Assembly (NCBI GenBank): GCA_002362735.1 | Contig: DEUU01000483.1 | Location: 1-5,395, forward strand | Length of the DNA: 5,395 nucleotides | From: Dehalococcoidia bacterium UBA3254 | GTDB lineage: Bacteria; Chloroflexota; Dehalococcoidia; Dehalococcoidales; UBA3254 | Direction of reading: 5' to 3' | In this document: piece by piece, positions 1-5,395 of the stretch | Layout of the letters: each line of letters begins with the position of its first letter | How positions within the stretch are numbered: the first letter of the stretch is position 1 | Position numbers and translations under genes: made by a program | The notes under the pieces: generated by a model | Seen by the model: the letters and a program-made list of their open reading frames with translations, nothing else | Databases searched by the model: none | What the model was told of the DNA's origin: nothing

Positions 1-15
1 TAGCTAAAACAATAC

Positions 16-50
16 AGCTCCATAAGTTATAAATGCTTAGAGGGCTTTTT
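16..50 (+). terminator. Possible rho-independent terminator of an off-window gene
   Basis: AGCTC (16-20) can pair with GGGCT (42-46, one G-U wobble), and TAAG (23-26) with CTTA (36-39). A 2x2 internal loop separates the two helices and a 9-nt loop caps the hairpin. The 3' arm runs straight into TTTTT (46-50). On the opposite strand the wobble becomes a C-A mismatch, so the structure favours + strand transcription, meaning a gene entering from the left and converging on the tRNA. The stem is short and partly AT, so this is a tentative call. Confidence 0.35.
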
Positions 51-62
51 GGTTTAAAATAA

Positions 63-139
63 TGGTGCCCCTGGTGGGAGTTGAACCCACGACACGCGGT
101 TTAGTAAACCGCTGCTCTATCCAACTGAGCTACAGGGGC
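63..139 (-). tRNA. tRNA with anticodon ACT (arginine-like body, nominal Ser AGU decoder)
   Basis: The complement folds into a complete class I cloverleaf. It has a 7-bp acceptor stem (GCCCCTG/CAGGGGC), a D stem GCTC/GAGC, a 5-bp anticodon stem GCGGT/ACCGC with loop TTACTAA, a 5-nt variable loop GTGTC, a T stem GTGGG/CCCAC with loop TTCAACT, discriminator A73 and an encoded CCA (63-65). The anticodon at complement 103-105 reads ACT, which by pairing decodes AGU (Ser). However, bacterial serine tRNAs are class II with a long variable arm, which is absent here. A20 in the D loop, C35, U36 and A73 match the known arginine identity set, as in tRNA-Arg UCU/CCU. The gene call is secure; the amino acid is not. 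A sequencing change at position 34 from T or C would explain the conflict. Confidence 0.93.
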
Positions 140-158
140 TAGATTCAAAATAGCCGGA

Positions 159-164
159 ATTATA
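159..164 (-). promoter_or_regulatory. -10 box of the tRNA promoter
   Basis: The complement reads a perfect TATAAT. A start about 7 nt downstream would give a tRNA 5' leader of roughly 12 nt, normal for a tRNA gene. No good TTGACA-like box lies 16-18 bp upstream on the - strand (complement of about 181-188), so the -35 region is weak or unconventional. The bases between it and the tRNA are AT-rich. Confidence 0.5.
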
Positions 165-253
165 CTCTACTAAACCGGGCGCCAGGATAGGGTATATCAT
201 TTTGTTATTTGCAGTGACATTATTGCCTGACGCCAGTTTTAATCATTTAAATT

Positions 254-276
254 CTAACATCTTAGCATTATGTTAG
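254..276. repeat. Inverted repeat CTAACAT-N9-ATGTTAG
   Basis: Seven-base arms at 254-260 and 270-276 are perfect reverse complements separated by 9 nt. The hexamer TTAGCA also occurs twice, at 262-267 and 273-278, 11 bp apart, about one helical turn. The arrangement resembles a dimeric regulator site, but it lies over 220 bp upstream of the dehydrogenase start and no U-tract follows it. No target gene can be assigned. Confidence 0.35.
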
Positions 277-499
277 CAAGGATTACAGGCATGCTGGAAG
301 GCTGGGATGGGCATTATTTCACGCAGGGATTATGGTCTGCGGTGCGCTATTCCAAGATAGGGAATTAAGACCCGATTGAAATTCCTCTTCTCCCGTGATA
401 AATAAGGATTATGGCCCGGAAATCGTCGGTAATATATTCCGGCTTATTCCATTGGGCAGCCTCGGCTGGATTAAGAGTGTATATGGTTAAGGTGGAGAA

Positions 500-1576
500 A
501 TGAAAATAGTTATCTTTGAATTGGAAGATTGGGAGAAGGGGAGTTTTAAAGAATTGGAGGCTGGCCACCAGTTGGTCCTTACCAGCGCGGCGATTGCCTC
601 TGATCTGGACTCTCAATTCGCATCAGCGGATATCATTTCTGCTTCCCTGGGTTCCGACATGAGTGCAGATTCTCTCCATCGATTTAAAAACCTGAAGTTT
701 ATCTCCACTCGCACCACCGGTTTCGATCATATAGATCTGGCATACTGCCGGGAAAAAGGCATTGTCATCTGTAACGTACCGGACTATGCAGACCGCACCG
801 TAGCGGAGCATGTCTTCGCACTGCTTCTCGCTATCAGCCATCAGATTGTGGAAGCCTCTAACCGGACCCGGGCGGGGAATTTTTCCCTCAAAGGCCTCAT
901 CGGTTTCGATCTCCAGGGAAAAGCCCTGGGCGTTATCGGCACCGGGGCTATCGGACGGCAGGTTATTGAAATTGCTCTCGGATTTCGCATGGAAGTGCTG
1001 GCTTTTGATGTGCGTCCGGATGAAACTCTGGCTTCCCGCATGGGTTTCCACTATCTGGGTCTGGATGCCTTGCTCGCCCGGGCAGATATTATTTCTCTTC
1101 ATATCCCCGGCAGTCCGAAGACCCATAATTTGATATCGAAAGACCAGTTTCGCAAAATGAAGAAAGGAATGATCCTCATCAATACTTCCCGAGGCGATGT
1201 GGTTGATATCGAAGCGATGCTCGAAGCCCTGACCGACGGCACTTTAGCCGCTGCCGGCCTGGATGTGCTGCCAGAAGAACCCGCCATCCGGGAAGAGTCC
1301 GAACTACTGCGCTCTATTTTTACCCGTAAATATAATCTTGAAATGCTGCTGGCCGACCATGTTGTCTCTCATATGCCGAATGTTATTATCACTCCTCACA
1401 GCGCTTTCAATACACGTGAAGCCGTCGAAAGGCTTTTAGCTACTACCCGGCGGAATATCGAGGCTTTTATGGAAGGCAGACCGCAAAATGTCGTGCCGCT
1501 GCCGCAGCTGGCAGCTGTCTCAGGAAGTGCCCGATCTGCTACAGTCCCGCTGTCCAGCGGGCATGCTCAACCATGA
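500..1576 (+). CDS. D-isomer-specific 2-hydroxyacid dehydrogenase (D-lactate dehydrogenase-like)
   Basis: This is a soluble NAD-dependent enzyme predicted to interconvert a 2-keto acid and its D-2-hydroxy acid; the substrate is not visible. The 358 residues show the split catalytic domain at the N terminus (RTTGFDHIDL near 71-80, VPDYADRTVAEH near 93-104). A Rossmann NAD domain follows, with GTGAIG at 147-152 and D170 ending beta-2, which favours NAD over NADP. The expected catalytic set is present: R231 in TSRG, E260 in LDVLPEE and H300 in TPHSAF. The E-to-H segment is about 17 residues longer than in SerA-type enzymes, as in the LdhA/VanH-like branch. The start follows AAGGTGGAG (489-497), and an in-frame TAA at 488-490 excludes an earlier start. 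The last roughly 25 residues are a low-complexity tail beyond the usual family end, overlapping the convergent gene by 38 bp. D-lactate dehydrogenase is the best guess; phosphoglycerate dehydrogenase is less likely because no ACT-domain regulatory extension is present. Confidence 0.93.
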   Translation: MKIVIFELEDWEKGSFKELEAGHQLVLTSAAIASDLDSQFASADIISASLGSDMSADSLHRFKNLKFISTRTTGFDHIDLAYCREKGIVICNVPDYADRTVAEHVFALLLAISHQIVEASNRTRAGNFSLKGLIGFDLQGKALGVIGTGAIGRQVIEIALGFRMEVLAFDVRPDETLASRMGFHYLGLDALLARADIISLHIPGSPKTHNLISKDQFRKMKKGMILINTSRGDVVDIEAMLEALTDGTLAAAGLDVLPEEPAIREESELLRSIFTRKYNLEMLLADHVVSHMPNVIITPHSAFNTREAVERLLATTRRNIEAFMEGRPQNVVPLPQLAAVSGSARSATVPLSSGHAQP

Positions 1577-1946
1577 TGCAACGGTCCATGACCACTTTCA
1601 ACCCGGCTGCTCGCGCTTTTTCGGCGGACGTCTCATTGACAATTCCTTCCTGCATCCAGATCCCTTTGGCCTTGATGGCAATCGCTTGATCAGCCACTGG
1701 CGGCACCTCATTCGAAGACCGGAAAACATTCACCAGGTCCACTTTCTCCGGTACGTCCAGTAAGCTCGGATAAGCTTTCTCCCCCAGGGATTCTTTGATC
1801 GTTGGATTGACCGGAACAACACGGTATCCGTGCGCTTGCATATAGCGGGCGACGATGTAGCTGGTCTTTGCGGAATTATCAGAGAGACCTACCACGGCAA
1901 TCGTCCGGGTGTTGTCCAGCAGGTTTTTTATATCATTATTTGCCAT
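1539..1946 (-). CDS. CoA-binding domain protein (YccU/CoA_binding_2 family)
   Basis: This 135-residue cytosolic protein is a single Rossmann-like CoA-binding domain, close to the full family length. Family hallmarks appear in order: the nucleotide-binding turn VGLSDNSAK (19-27), SYIVARYM (29-36), YRVVPVNP (41-48), VFRSSNEV (74-81), GIWMQEGI (95-102) and the C-terminal signature MDRCIMVEH (120-128). Related stand-alone proteins bind CoA, but their cellular role is poorly defined, so no reaction is assigned. ATG at 1944-1946 is preceded by AGGG (complement 1954-1957) 7 nt away. The gene is divergent from the phosphoribosyltransferase gene, with a shared control region, and converges on the dehydrogenase gene with a 38-bp overlap. 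It seems to be a single-gene transcript. The family assignment is strong; the function is not known. Confidence 0.92.
   Translation of the reverse strand: MANNDIKNLLDNTRTIAVVGLSDNSAKTSYIVARYMQAHGYRVVPVNPTIKESLGEKAYPSLLDVPEKVDLVNVFRSSNEVPPVADQAIAIKAKGIWMQEGIVNETSAEKARAAGLKVVMDRCIMVEHARWTAGL
1546..1561. other. GC-rich hairpin inside the convergent gene overlap
   Basis: CCCGCT (1546-1551) and AGCGGG (1556-1561) form a perfect 6-bp stem with a GTCC tetraloop, so the hairpin can form in RNA from either strand. It lies just before both stop codons (1574-1576 on + and 1539-1541 on -). No T-tract follows on either side, so it is not a standard intrinsic terminator. It could protect 3' ends or pause polymerase; that role is inference. 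Confidence 0.4.
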
Positions 1947-1979
1947 TTTTTTACCCTGTCAGGTACTTTATTCAAATAC

Positions 1980-1985
1980 ATTATA
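1980..1985 (-). promoter_or_regulatory. -10 box for the CoA-binding protein gene
   Basis: The complement reads a perfect TATAAT. Transcription would begin near 1973, leaving a leader of about 27 nt that contains the AGGG ribosome site. No clear -35 box lies 16-18 bp upstream (complement of about 2002-2009). The box is inside the 1975-1999 dyad. Confidence 0.45.
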
Positions 1986-1988
1986 TAG

Positions 1989-1994
1989 TACAAT
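1989..1994 (+). promoter_or_regulatory. -10 box for the phosphoribosyltransferase gene, probable leaderless start
   Basis: TACAAT ends 5 nt before the ATG at 2000-2002, so transcription should begin at or within a few bases of the start codon. No Shine-Dalgarno sequence precedes the ATG; the upstream bases are almost all A and T. TANNNT placed 5-8 nt before ATG is the usual layout of leaderless bacterial genes. The -35 region (about 1965-1971) is weak. Confidence 0.4.
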
Positions 1995-1999
1995 GTATT

Positions 2000-2707
2000 A
2001 TGATGAATCAACCCTCTAAATCCAATGTGCGGATAATTTCCCATAGCGGCGCCCGGTTTTTCGATCGCGTTGAAGCCGGATATCTTTTAGCCAACGAGTT
2101 TAACGATCTGAAAAGCCGTAATGCGGTAGTGCTGGGTATTCCGCGAGGAGGCATCATTGTCGCCCAGGAACTGGCCCACCGCCTCGAAGCGGACCTGGAC
2201 ATCGTTCTTTCCCGCAAGTTGGGGACTCCCGGTGAGTCTGAACTGGCGATGGGTTCCCTTTCCGAAGATGGATCAGTTTTCCTTAACAACGAGGTCGTTC
2301 GTATGTTCGGCGTTACTCAATCGGATATCGAGCGGGAGAAGGACCACCAGATGGCAGAAATTCAACGGCGCAGCCATCTCATCCGGGGCATACTGCCCAG
2401 GACTTCCCTTAAGGACAGATTGGTCATTGTTACTGATGATGGAGTGGCTACCGGTGCAACCATGCAGGCTGCTTTATGGGCTGTGTATCAAGAAAAACCC
2501 CGGAGGTTAACCGCTGCCATTCCAGTCGCTTCCGAAGAGGCTGTTAATAAACTCGCAGCAGATGTTGATGAGATTGTTTGTCTTCGCCAGCCGGCCTTTT
2601 TCTACGCCGTAGGCCAGTTTTATTCCCGGTTTACTCAGGTAGAGGATGAGGAAGTCCTGAAAATACTAAAAGCCGAATCCATCCGGCGCATCTCCAAAAA
2701 CAACTGA
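2000..2707 (+). CDS. Phosphoribosyltransferase family protein (COG1926-type)
   Basis: This 235-residue cytosolic protein has a type I phosphoribosyltransferase fold. Numbering from the second Met (2003), the family's N-terminal FFDRVEAG is at 19-26, IPRGG at 46-50, SRKLG at 70-74, SELAMGS at 79-85, and the PRPP-binding loop VTDDGVATGATM at 143-154 with both acidic residues and the ATGAT turn. Known relatives are stand-alone or fused to alpha/beta-hydrolase domains; their acceptor base is unknown, so a named salvage reaction is not justified. The frame is open back to 1868, but residues encoded before 2000 are antisense to the CoA-binding gene and unlike the family. There is no GTG or TTG start just upstream, so ATG 2000 or 2003 is preferred. 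The stop codon directly abuts the kinase stop codon. Regulation is probably through the upstream dyad. Confidence 0.88.
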   Translation: MMNQPSKSNVRIISHSGARFFDRVEAGYLLANEFNDLKSRNAVVLGIPRGGIIVAQELAHRLEADLDIVLSRKLGTPGESELAMGSLSEDGSVFLNNEVVRMFGVTQSDIEREKDHQMAEIQRRSHLIRGILPRTSLKDRLVIVTDDGVATGATMQAALWAVYQEKPRRLTAAIPVASEEAVNKLAADVDEIVCLRQPAFFYAVGQFYSRFTQVEDEEVLKILKAESIRRISKNN

Positions 2708-5320
2708 CTACCCTTCCCCTAAATCATCCGCCAGCGGCAGGGCAAATTTGAAGCTGTTTCCGTCTGTGTTCCGATCAACCCAGATCCGGCCTTCATGCAG
2801 TTGGACCATTCTCTGACAAATAAAGAGCCCCAGTCCCAGTCCCCCGCTACCTTTCCCACGGTCGCGCCGGTAATACGGCTTAAAAATCAGTCTGGTCTCT
2901 TCCGGAGAGAGAGGTTGGGAGGAATCGCGGACTTCCACCACCGCTTCTTTATTCTGGGTATACGCTCGCAGTGAGATCCTGTTAGGATCTATACTGAATT
3001 TGCAGGCGTTGGTTAAAAGGTTCAGCAGCACCTGGCTCAACCTGTCCTGATCGGCTTCGATCCAGATTGGGGAGTCGGGCACCTGCAAGTTAAAAGTTTG
3101 TCCGTGACTCCGGAAAAGCTCAACCATCTGATCCCCTGCCTGTTTTACTAACCGGCCGAGGTCTATTAGTTCTTTTTCCAGTATCATGTCTCCAGTTTGC
3201 AGGCGGGCAAAATTCATTAGCTCGGTCACCCGTCGACTTAAATTATGCGTCGAAGTATCGATATTCCTTGCCAGGTTGCTGATGATCGGCATTTCGCTGG
3301 GTACTTGCTTGCTCAATAATTCGGACGATGCCACGATGGCGGTCAGCGGCGTATTCATTTCATGCACCAGCGCGTTGACAAGGTCAGTTCTGTCTCTATC
3401 CTGTCTTTCGAGTTCTATTCTGATATTCCTCTCCGCCTCGTAAAGCTGAATTTTCTCAATGGCGATGGATATATGGGTCGCTATTTCTTTTAAAAGACCG
3501 ATATCTCTGGTGAAATAAGCATTTGATGGTCTGGAAGCGATTAGCCAGAGTCCGTTTTGAGGTTTGAGCTTCAAAGGGAGCCTGAGGAAAGAGTGAATCT
3601 CGGCTTCACCCAGTTTTAGCTCCAGTGTGGAATTGTTCCGGTGGTCGAGATCCGGTTCATAACTTATTTCCAGTCCGGGTAACAACTTCAGTCCCGAGGA
3701 CAGAAGGTCCGCCGTGAACTCATAGCCCGGTTCGTTCTCCTTTTGATTCATCCAGGCAAAAAGCGTACCGGATTTTTGAGCTTGAGCGGGTAAAATAATG
3801 CTGGTGTAGTCCAGCGGGATGATCTCTTTTAACTCTTTAACAACCGCTTCACCGATTTCTTGGATATCAAAGCTGGAGGAGACAATCGTGCTCAGTTTGG
3901 TTAATAAAGTCTGTTCGAGGTAAGCTCTTTTTTGTAGATCATAAAGCCTGGCATTGTCCAGGGTTGTAGCAATCTGGTGAGTTACGATCCGTAATACTCG
4001 CAGTTCCTCAATAGTAAAGTCTTGGTCCGATAGTTTGCGTCCCAGTGTTAGTATTCCTCGTATTCCGTCTCTGGTGACCAGCGGAGCCAGAAGGTCGATT
4101 TTTAAATTGCTCAGCAGTTCTTGTTCTTCCAGAGTGAGTGCTTTGAATTGTGGTCTCGCATCGATATCTGCACGGGTGAGAATGTCCCGGTGACTTTCCA
4201 TCCACCAGGCCAGGACGCTTTCTTTTTGCAGCTTCATTTCTGCGTTGCTGATTAGTCCTTGAATCGAGGCGGTAACAAAGTAGTTTTCATCGGCGTCCGG
4301 CAGCAGGATTGAAGCGCTCCGGCAGTGCAGGCTGGAAATGATCGTGCTTAACGTTGATTCGACGACGGATTTCAAATCCGTGATTGTTTTGGTCTCCTGG
4401 ATCAAATTGTCTACCATGTGAAGGTAGTCGTATTTGCCGCGGTCGAACAATCTGTCGATCATGTTTTGCATCCATCTGAGTACCGGCTGCATGATTAGAG
4501 CGATAATGATAACTAAAAATGCCTGCAGCCAGGGATTGTCGCTCCAGACGTTGATTCCCCAGACCGTGTAGATGACCGAGACAGTCCCCAGCACCAGAGC
4601 AATTCCCAGGGCAGAGGTAAATCCGTAAGCGAGACCTTTCCGGATTACCATATGGAAGTCCAGAAGATGATATTTCAGCATGGCATAGGCTGTCAGCAGG
4701 GAAAACAGGATGTTGCTGAGGATGCCCATCGGGTAGATATGCACACCTTTCGCAGCGATAATATCAAACACCACCCCTAAAAGACAGATCATTCCACCAG
4801 CAGCTACATATTTATAGCGTGTTTTTTCCAGAGGTTTTTTGGAAGCCAGAGAGGCTCTCAACAGCTGCAAGATCGAGAGTATCACGATCCCGTAGAAAAT
4901 ACATACGTAAGGTATGAAGAGAGGACCCGGGATGAAACCATTGCCGTACCACATCTTCTTCATGCCAGCTACCAGAAAGTCAGTTGGAGCGAGTCCCACG
5001 AAGGCAATTAGTAAGACATAGGCTGCGATAAGGATTTTATTTCTGAATTTTTCGTTCGTGAGGAGTAAAACAAAATGGAGGAAGGTAACCGCGATGAACG
5101 GCATCACCCCGAAGAAAGCTTTTTCCCATGCCTGAGCCTGGCTGAGATCGCTGCTGACGCGCATGAAGAATATCGTGATTCCCCATCCGCACATACTTAA
5201 CATAAACAGCGCAAAAACGCGGTGTAACTGGCTGTAGAAATTCTTCCTGATGACGAGAAAGGTCAATATCAGGGAAAGGATGACTCCCACTAATGGTAAA
5301 TATATGTGGAATAAATTCAT
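2708..5320 (-). CDS. Membrane sensor histidine kinase (7TM N-terminal region, two GAF-like domains, HisKA, HATPase_c)
   Basis: This 870-residue inner-membrane kinase is predicted to sense a signal and pass phosphate to a response regulator. Hydrophobic helices lie near 7-24, 35-53, 69-88, 95-111, 134-154, 170-189 and 197-215, matching the 7TM module of histidine kinases. Two more lie near 231-256 and 264-283. A GAF-like domain spans about 315-456 and a weaker one about 470-625. HisKA (about 643-708) has H653 in ALVHEMNTPLT. HATPase_c (about 755-863) has the N box LLNLLTNACKFS with N771 and the G2 box GGLGLGL (826-832). The G1 box is odd: D799 is followed by SSQPL, lacking the usual glycines. 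The start follows AGGGG (complement 5328-5332) at 7 nt and overlaps the upstream frame as ATGA, suggesting translational coupling. No receiver domain is fused. The ligand is unknown. Confidence 0.95.
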   Translation of the reverse strand: MNLFHIYLPLVGVILSLILTFLVIRKNFYSQLHRVFALFMLSMCGWGITIFFMRVSSDLSQAQAWEKAFFGVMPFIAVTFLHFVLLLTNEKFRNKILIAAYVLLIAFVGLAPTDFLVAGMKKMWYGNGFIPGPLFIPYVCIFYGIVILSILQLLRASLASKKPLEKTRYKYVAAGGMICLLGVVFDIIAAKGVHIYPMGILSNILFSLLTAYAMLKYHLLDFHMVIRKGLAYGFTSALGIALVLGTVSVIYTVWGINVWSDNPWLQAFLVIIIALIMQPVLRWMQNMIDRLFDRGKYDYLHMVDNLIQETKTITDLKSVVESTLSTIISSLHCRSASILLPDADENYFVTASIQGLISNAEMKLQKESVLAWWMESHRDILTRADIDARPQFKALTLEEQELLSNLKIDLLAPLVTRDGIRGILTLGRKLSDQDFTIEELRVLRIVTHQIATTLDNARLYDLQKRAYLEQTLLTKLSTIVSSSFDIQEIGEAVVKELKEIIPLDYTSIILPAQAQKSGTLFAWMNQKENEPGYEFTADLLSSGLKLLPGLEISYEPDLDHRNNSTLELKLGEAEIHSFLRLPLKLKPQNGLWLIASRPSNAYFTRDIGLLKEIATHISIAIEKIQLYEAERNIRIELERQDRDRTDLVNALVHEMNTPLTAIVASSELLSKQVPSEMPIISNLARNIDTSTHNLSRRVTELMNFARLQTGDMILEKELIDLGRLVKQAGDQMVELFRSHGQTFNLQVPDSPIWIEADQDRLSQVLLNLLTNACKFSIDPNRISLRAYTQNKEAVVEVRDSSQPLSPEETRLIFKPYYRRDRGKGSGGLGLGLFICQRMVQLHEGRIWVDRNTDGNSFKFALPLADDLGEG

Positions 5321-5395
5321 CTCATTACCCCTATCCGGTCTAACAAATCGGCGAGTACTTCATCTCTGGCGTTCATATGAGGAGGCTTCAGATGG
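5317..5395 (-). CDS. C-terminal end of an unidentified upstream gene (partial)
   Basis: A reading frame enters from the right edge and runs 25 codons to a TGA (complement 5317-5319) that overlaps the kinase ATG as ATGA. The visible end contains NARDEVLADLLDRIGV, which looks like a real amphipathic C-terminal helix. The kinase ribosome site lies inside this frame, as expected for a coupled operon. The family cannot be recognised from so few residues; a response regulator would make sense beside a kinase, but that is inference. A competing reading is a + strand gene starting at ATG 5392 behind AGGAGG (5380-5385), which would make this stretch an intergenic promoter region. Confidence 0.5.
   Translation of the reverse strand, partial: HLKPPHMNARDEVLADLLDRIGVMR

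Larger units (their letters stand above)
140..499. other. Gene-poor intergenic region before the dehydrogenase
   Basis: No convincing gene lies in this 360-bp stretch. It holds the tRNA promoter at its left end, a 7+7 bp dyad at 254-276, and a doubtful 25-32 codon frame ending at 368. A weak + strand promoter candidate for the dehydrogenase has TTGAAA at 376-381, then 17 bp, then TAAATA at 399-404, with TG at 396-397 as an extended -10 element; only three of six -10 bases match consensus. A - strand frame covering 365-616 overlaps the dehydrogenase start and has no ribosome site or recognisable sequence, so I treat it as a shadow. Confidence 0.5.
1975..1999. promoter_or_regulatory. Operator-like dyad shared by divergent promoters
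   Basis: AATACATT (1975-1982) and AATGTATT (1992-1999) are perfect 8-bp inverted arms around a 9-bp spacer. The 25-bp element covers both the - strand TATAAT (1980-1985) and a + strand TACAAT (1989-1994), and it ends right before the phosphoribosyltransferase ATG. A dimeric repressor bound here would block both directions. No cognate regulator is visible in the window. The AT-rich composition raises the chance of a fortuitous match, but an 8+8 perfect dyad centred between two opposed -10 boxes is unlikely to be random. Confidence 0.5.

Noticed and set aside
281..294. GGATTACAGGCATG-like string resembling a human Alu fragment
   Set aside because: The match is too short to mean anything, and the surrounding sequence is plainly bacterial.
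365..616. 83-codon - strand frame across the dehydrogenase start
   Set aside because: It overlaps the well-supported dehydrogenase by 117 bp, has no clear ribosome site and resembles no known family.
623..1126. 167-codon - strand frame inside the dehydrogenase
   Set aside because: It is fully antisense to a conserved enzyme and its composition looks like a shadow of that gene.
1868..1999. N-terminal extension of the phosphoribosyltransferase
   Set aside because: The added residues are antisense to the CoA-binding gene start, unlike the family's N terminus, and the real control signals lie inside this stretch.
2743..2757. CCGC/GCGG inverted repeat near the kinase 3' end as a terminator
   Set aside because: The loop would be only about 2 nt and no T-tract follows on either strand.
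1..5395. Search for CRISPR arrays, transposases, toxin-antitoxin pairs or defence systems
   Set aside because: No spaced repeats, terminal inverted repeats or matching protein motifs were seen; all four complete protein genes belong to ordinary metabolic or signalling families.

Overview
The window looks like chromosomal DNA from a free-living bacterium of moderate GC content. Proteins begin with ATG, mostly behind recognisable Shine-Dalgarno sequences, and the single tRNA gene encodes its own CCA end. The mix of genes (a D-lactate-dehydrogenase-like 2-hydroxyacid dehydrogenase, a YccU-type CoA-binding protein, a COG1926-type phosphoribosyltransferase and a large 7TM/GAF histidine kinase) would suit Chloroflexota such as Dehalococcoidia, or a related anaerobe. 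That placement is an impression only; nothing here proves it.

Layout, left to right. A terminator-like hairpin (16-50, + strand) probably ends a gene lying to the left. A tRNA gene on the - strand (63-139) has a perfect TATAAT box behind it; its fold is arginine-like but its anticodon is ACT. Bases 140-499 hold no convincing gene, only the tRNA promoter, a small dyad and one doubtful micro-ORF. The 2-hydroxyacid dehydrogenase (500-1576, +) follows and overlaps tail-to-tail by 38 bp with a CoA-binding protein gene (1539-1946, -). That gene is divergent from a phosphoribosyltransferase gene (2000-2707, +). The 53-bp gap between them carries a perfect 8+8 bp dyad covering the -10 boxes of both directions. 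The phosphoribosyltransferase stop codon directly abuts the stop codon of an 870-residue membrane sensor histidine kinase (2708-5320, -). The kinase start overlaps, as ATGA, the end of a reading frame that runs off the right edge on the same strand.

How the genes relate. There is no obvious single pathway. The CoA-binding protein and the phosphoribosyltransferase probably share regulation through the divergent dyad. The kinase is probably the second or later gene of a - strand operon whose upstream member lies mostly outside the window; it could be the partner response regulator, but too little is visible to say. Both convergent junctions lack an intergenic terminator, so opposing transcripts should overlap. 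I see no transposase, CRISPR array, defence locus or other clear mobile element. The most unusual items are the tRNA with conflicting identity signals, the divergent dyad with a probably leaderless phosphoribosyltransferase transcript, and the kinase's glycine-less G1 box.
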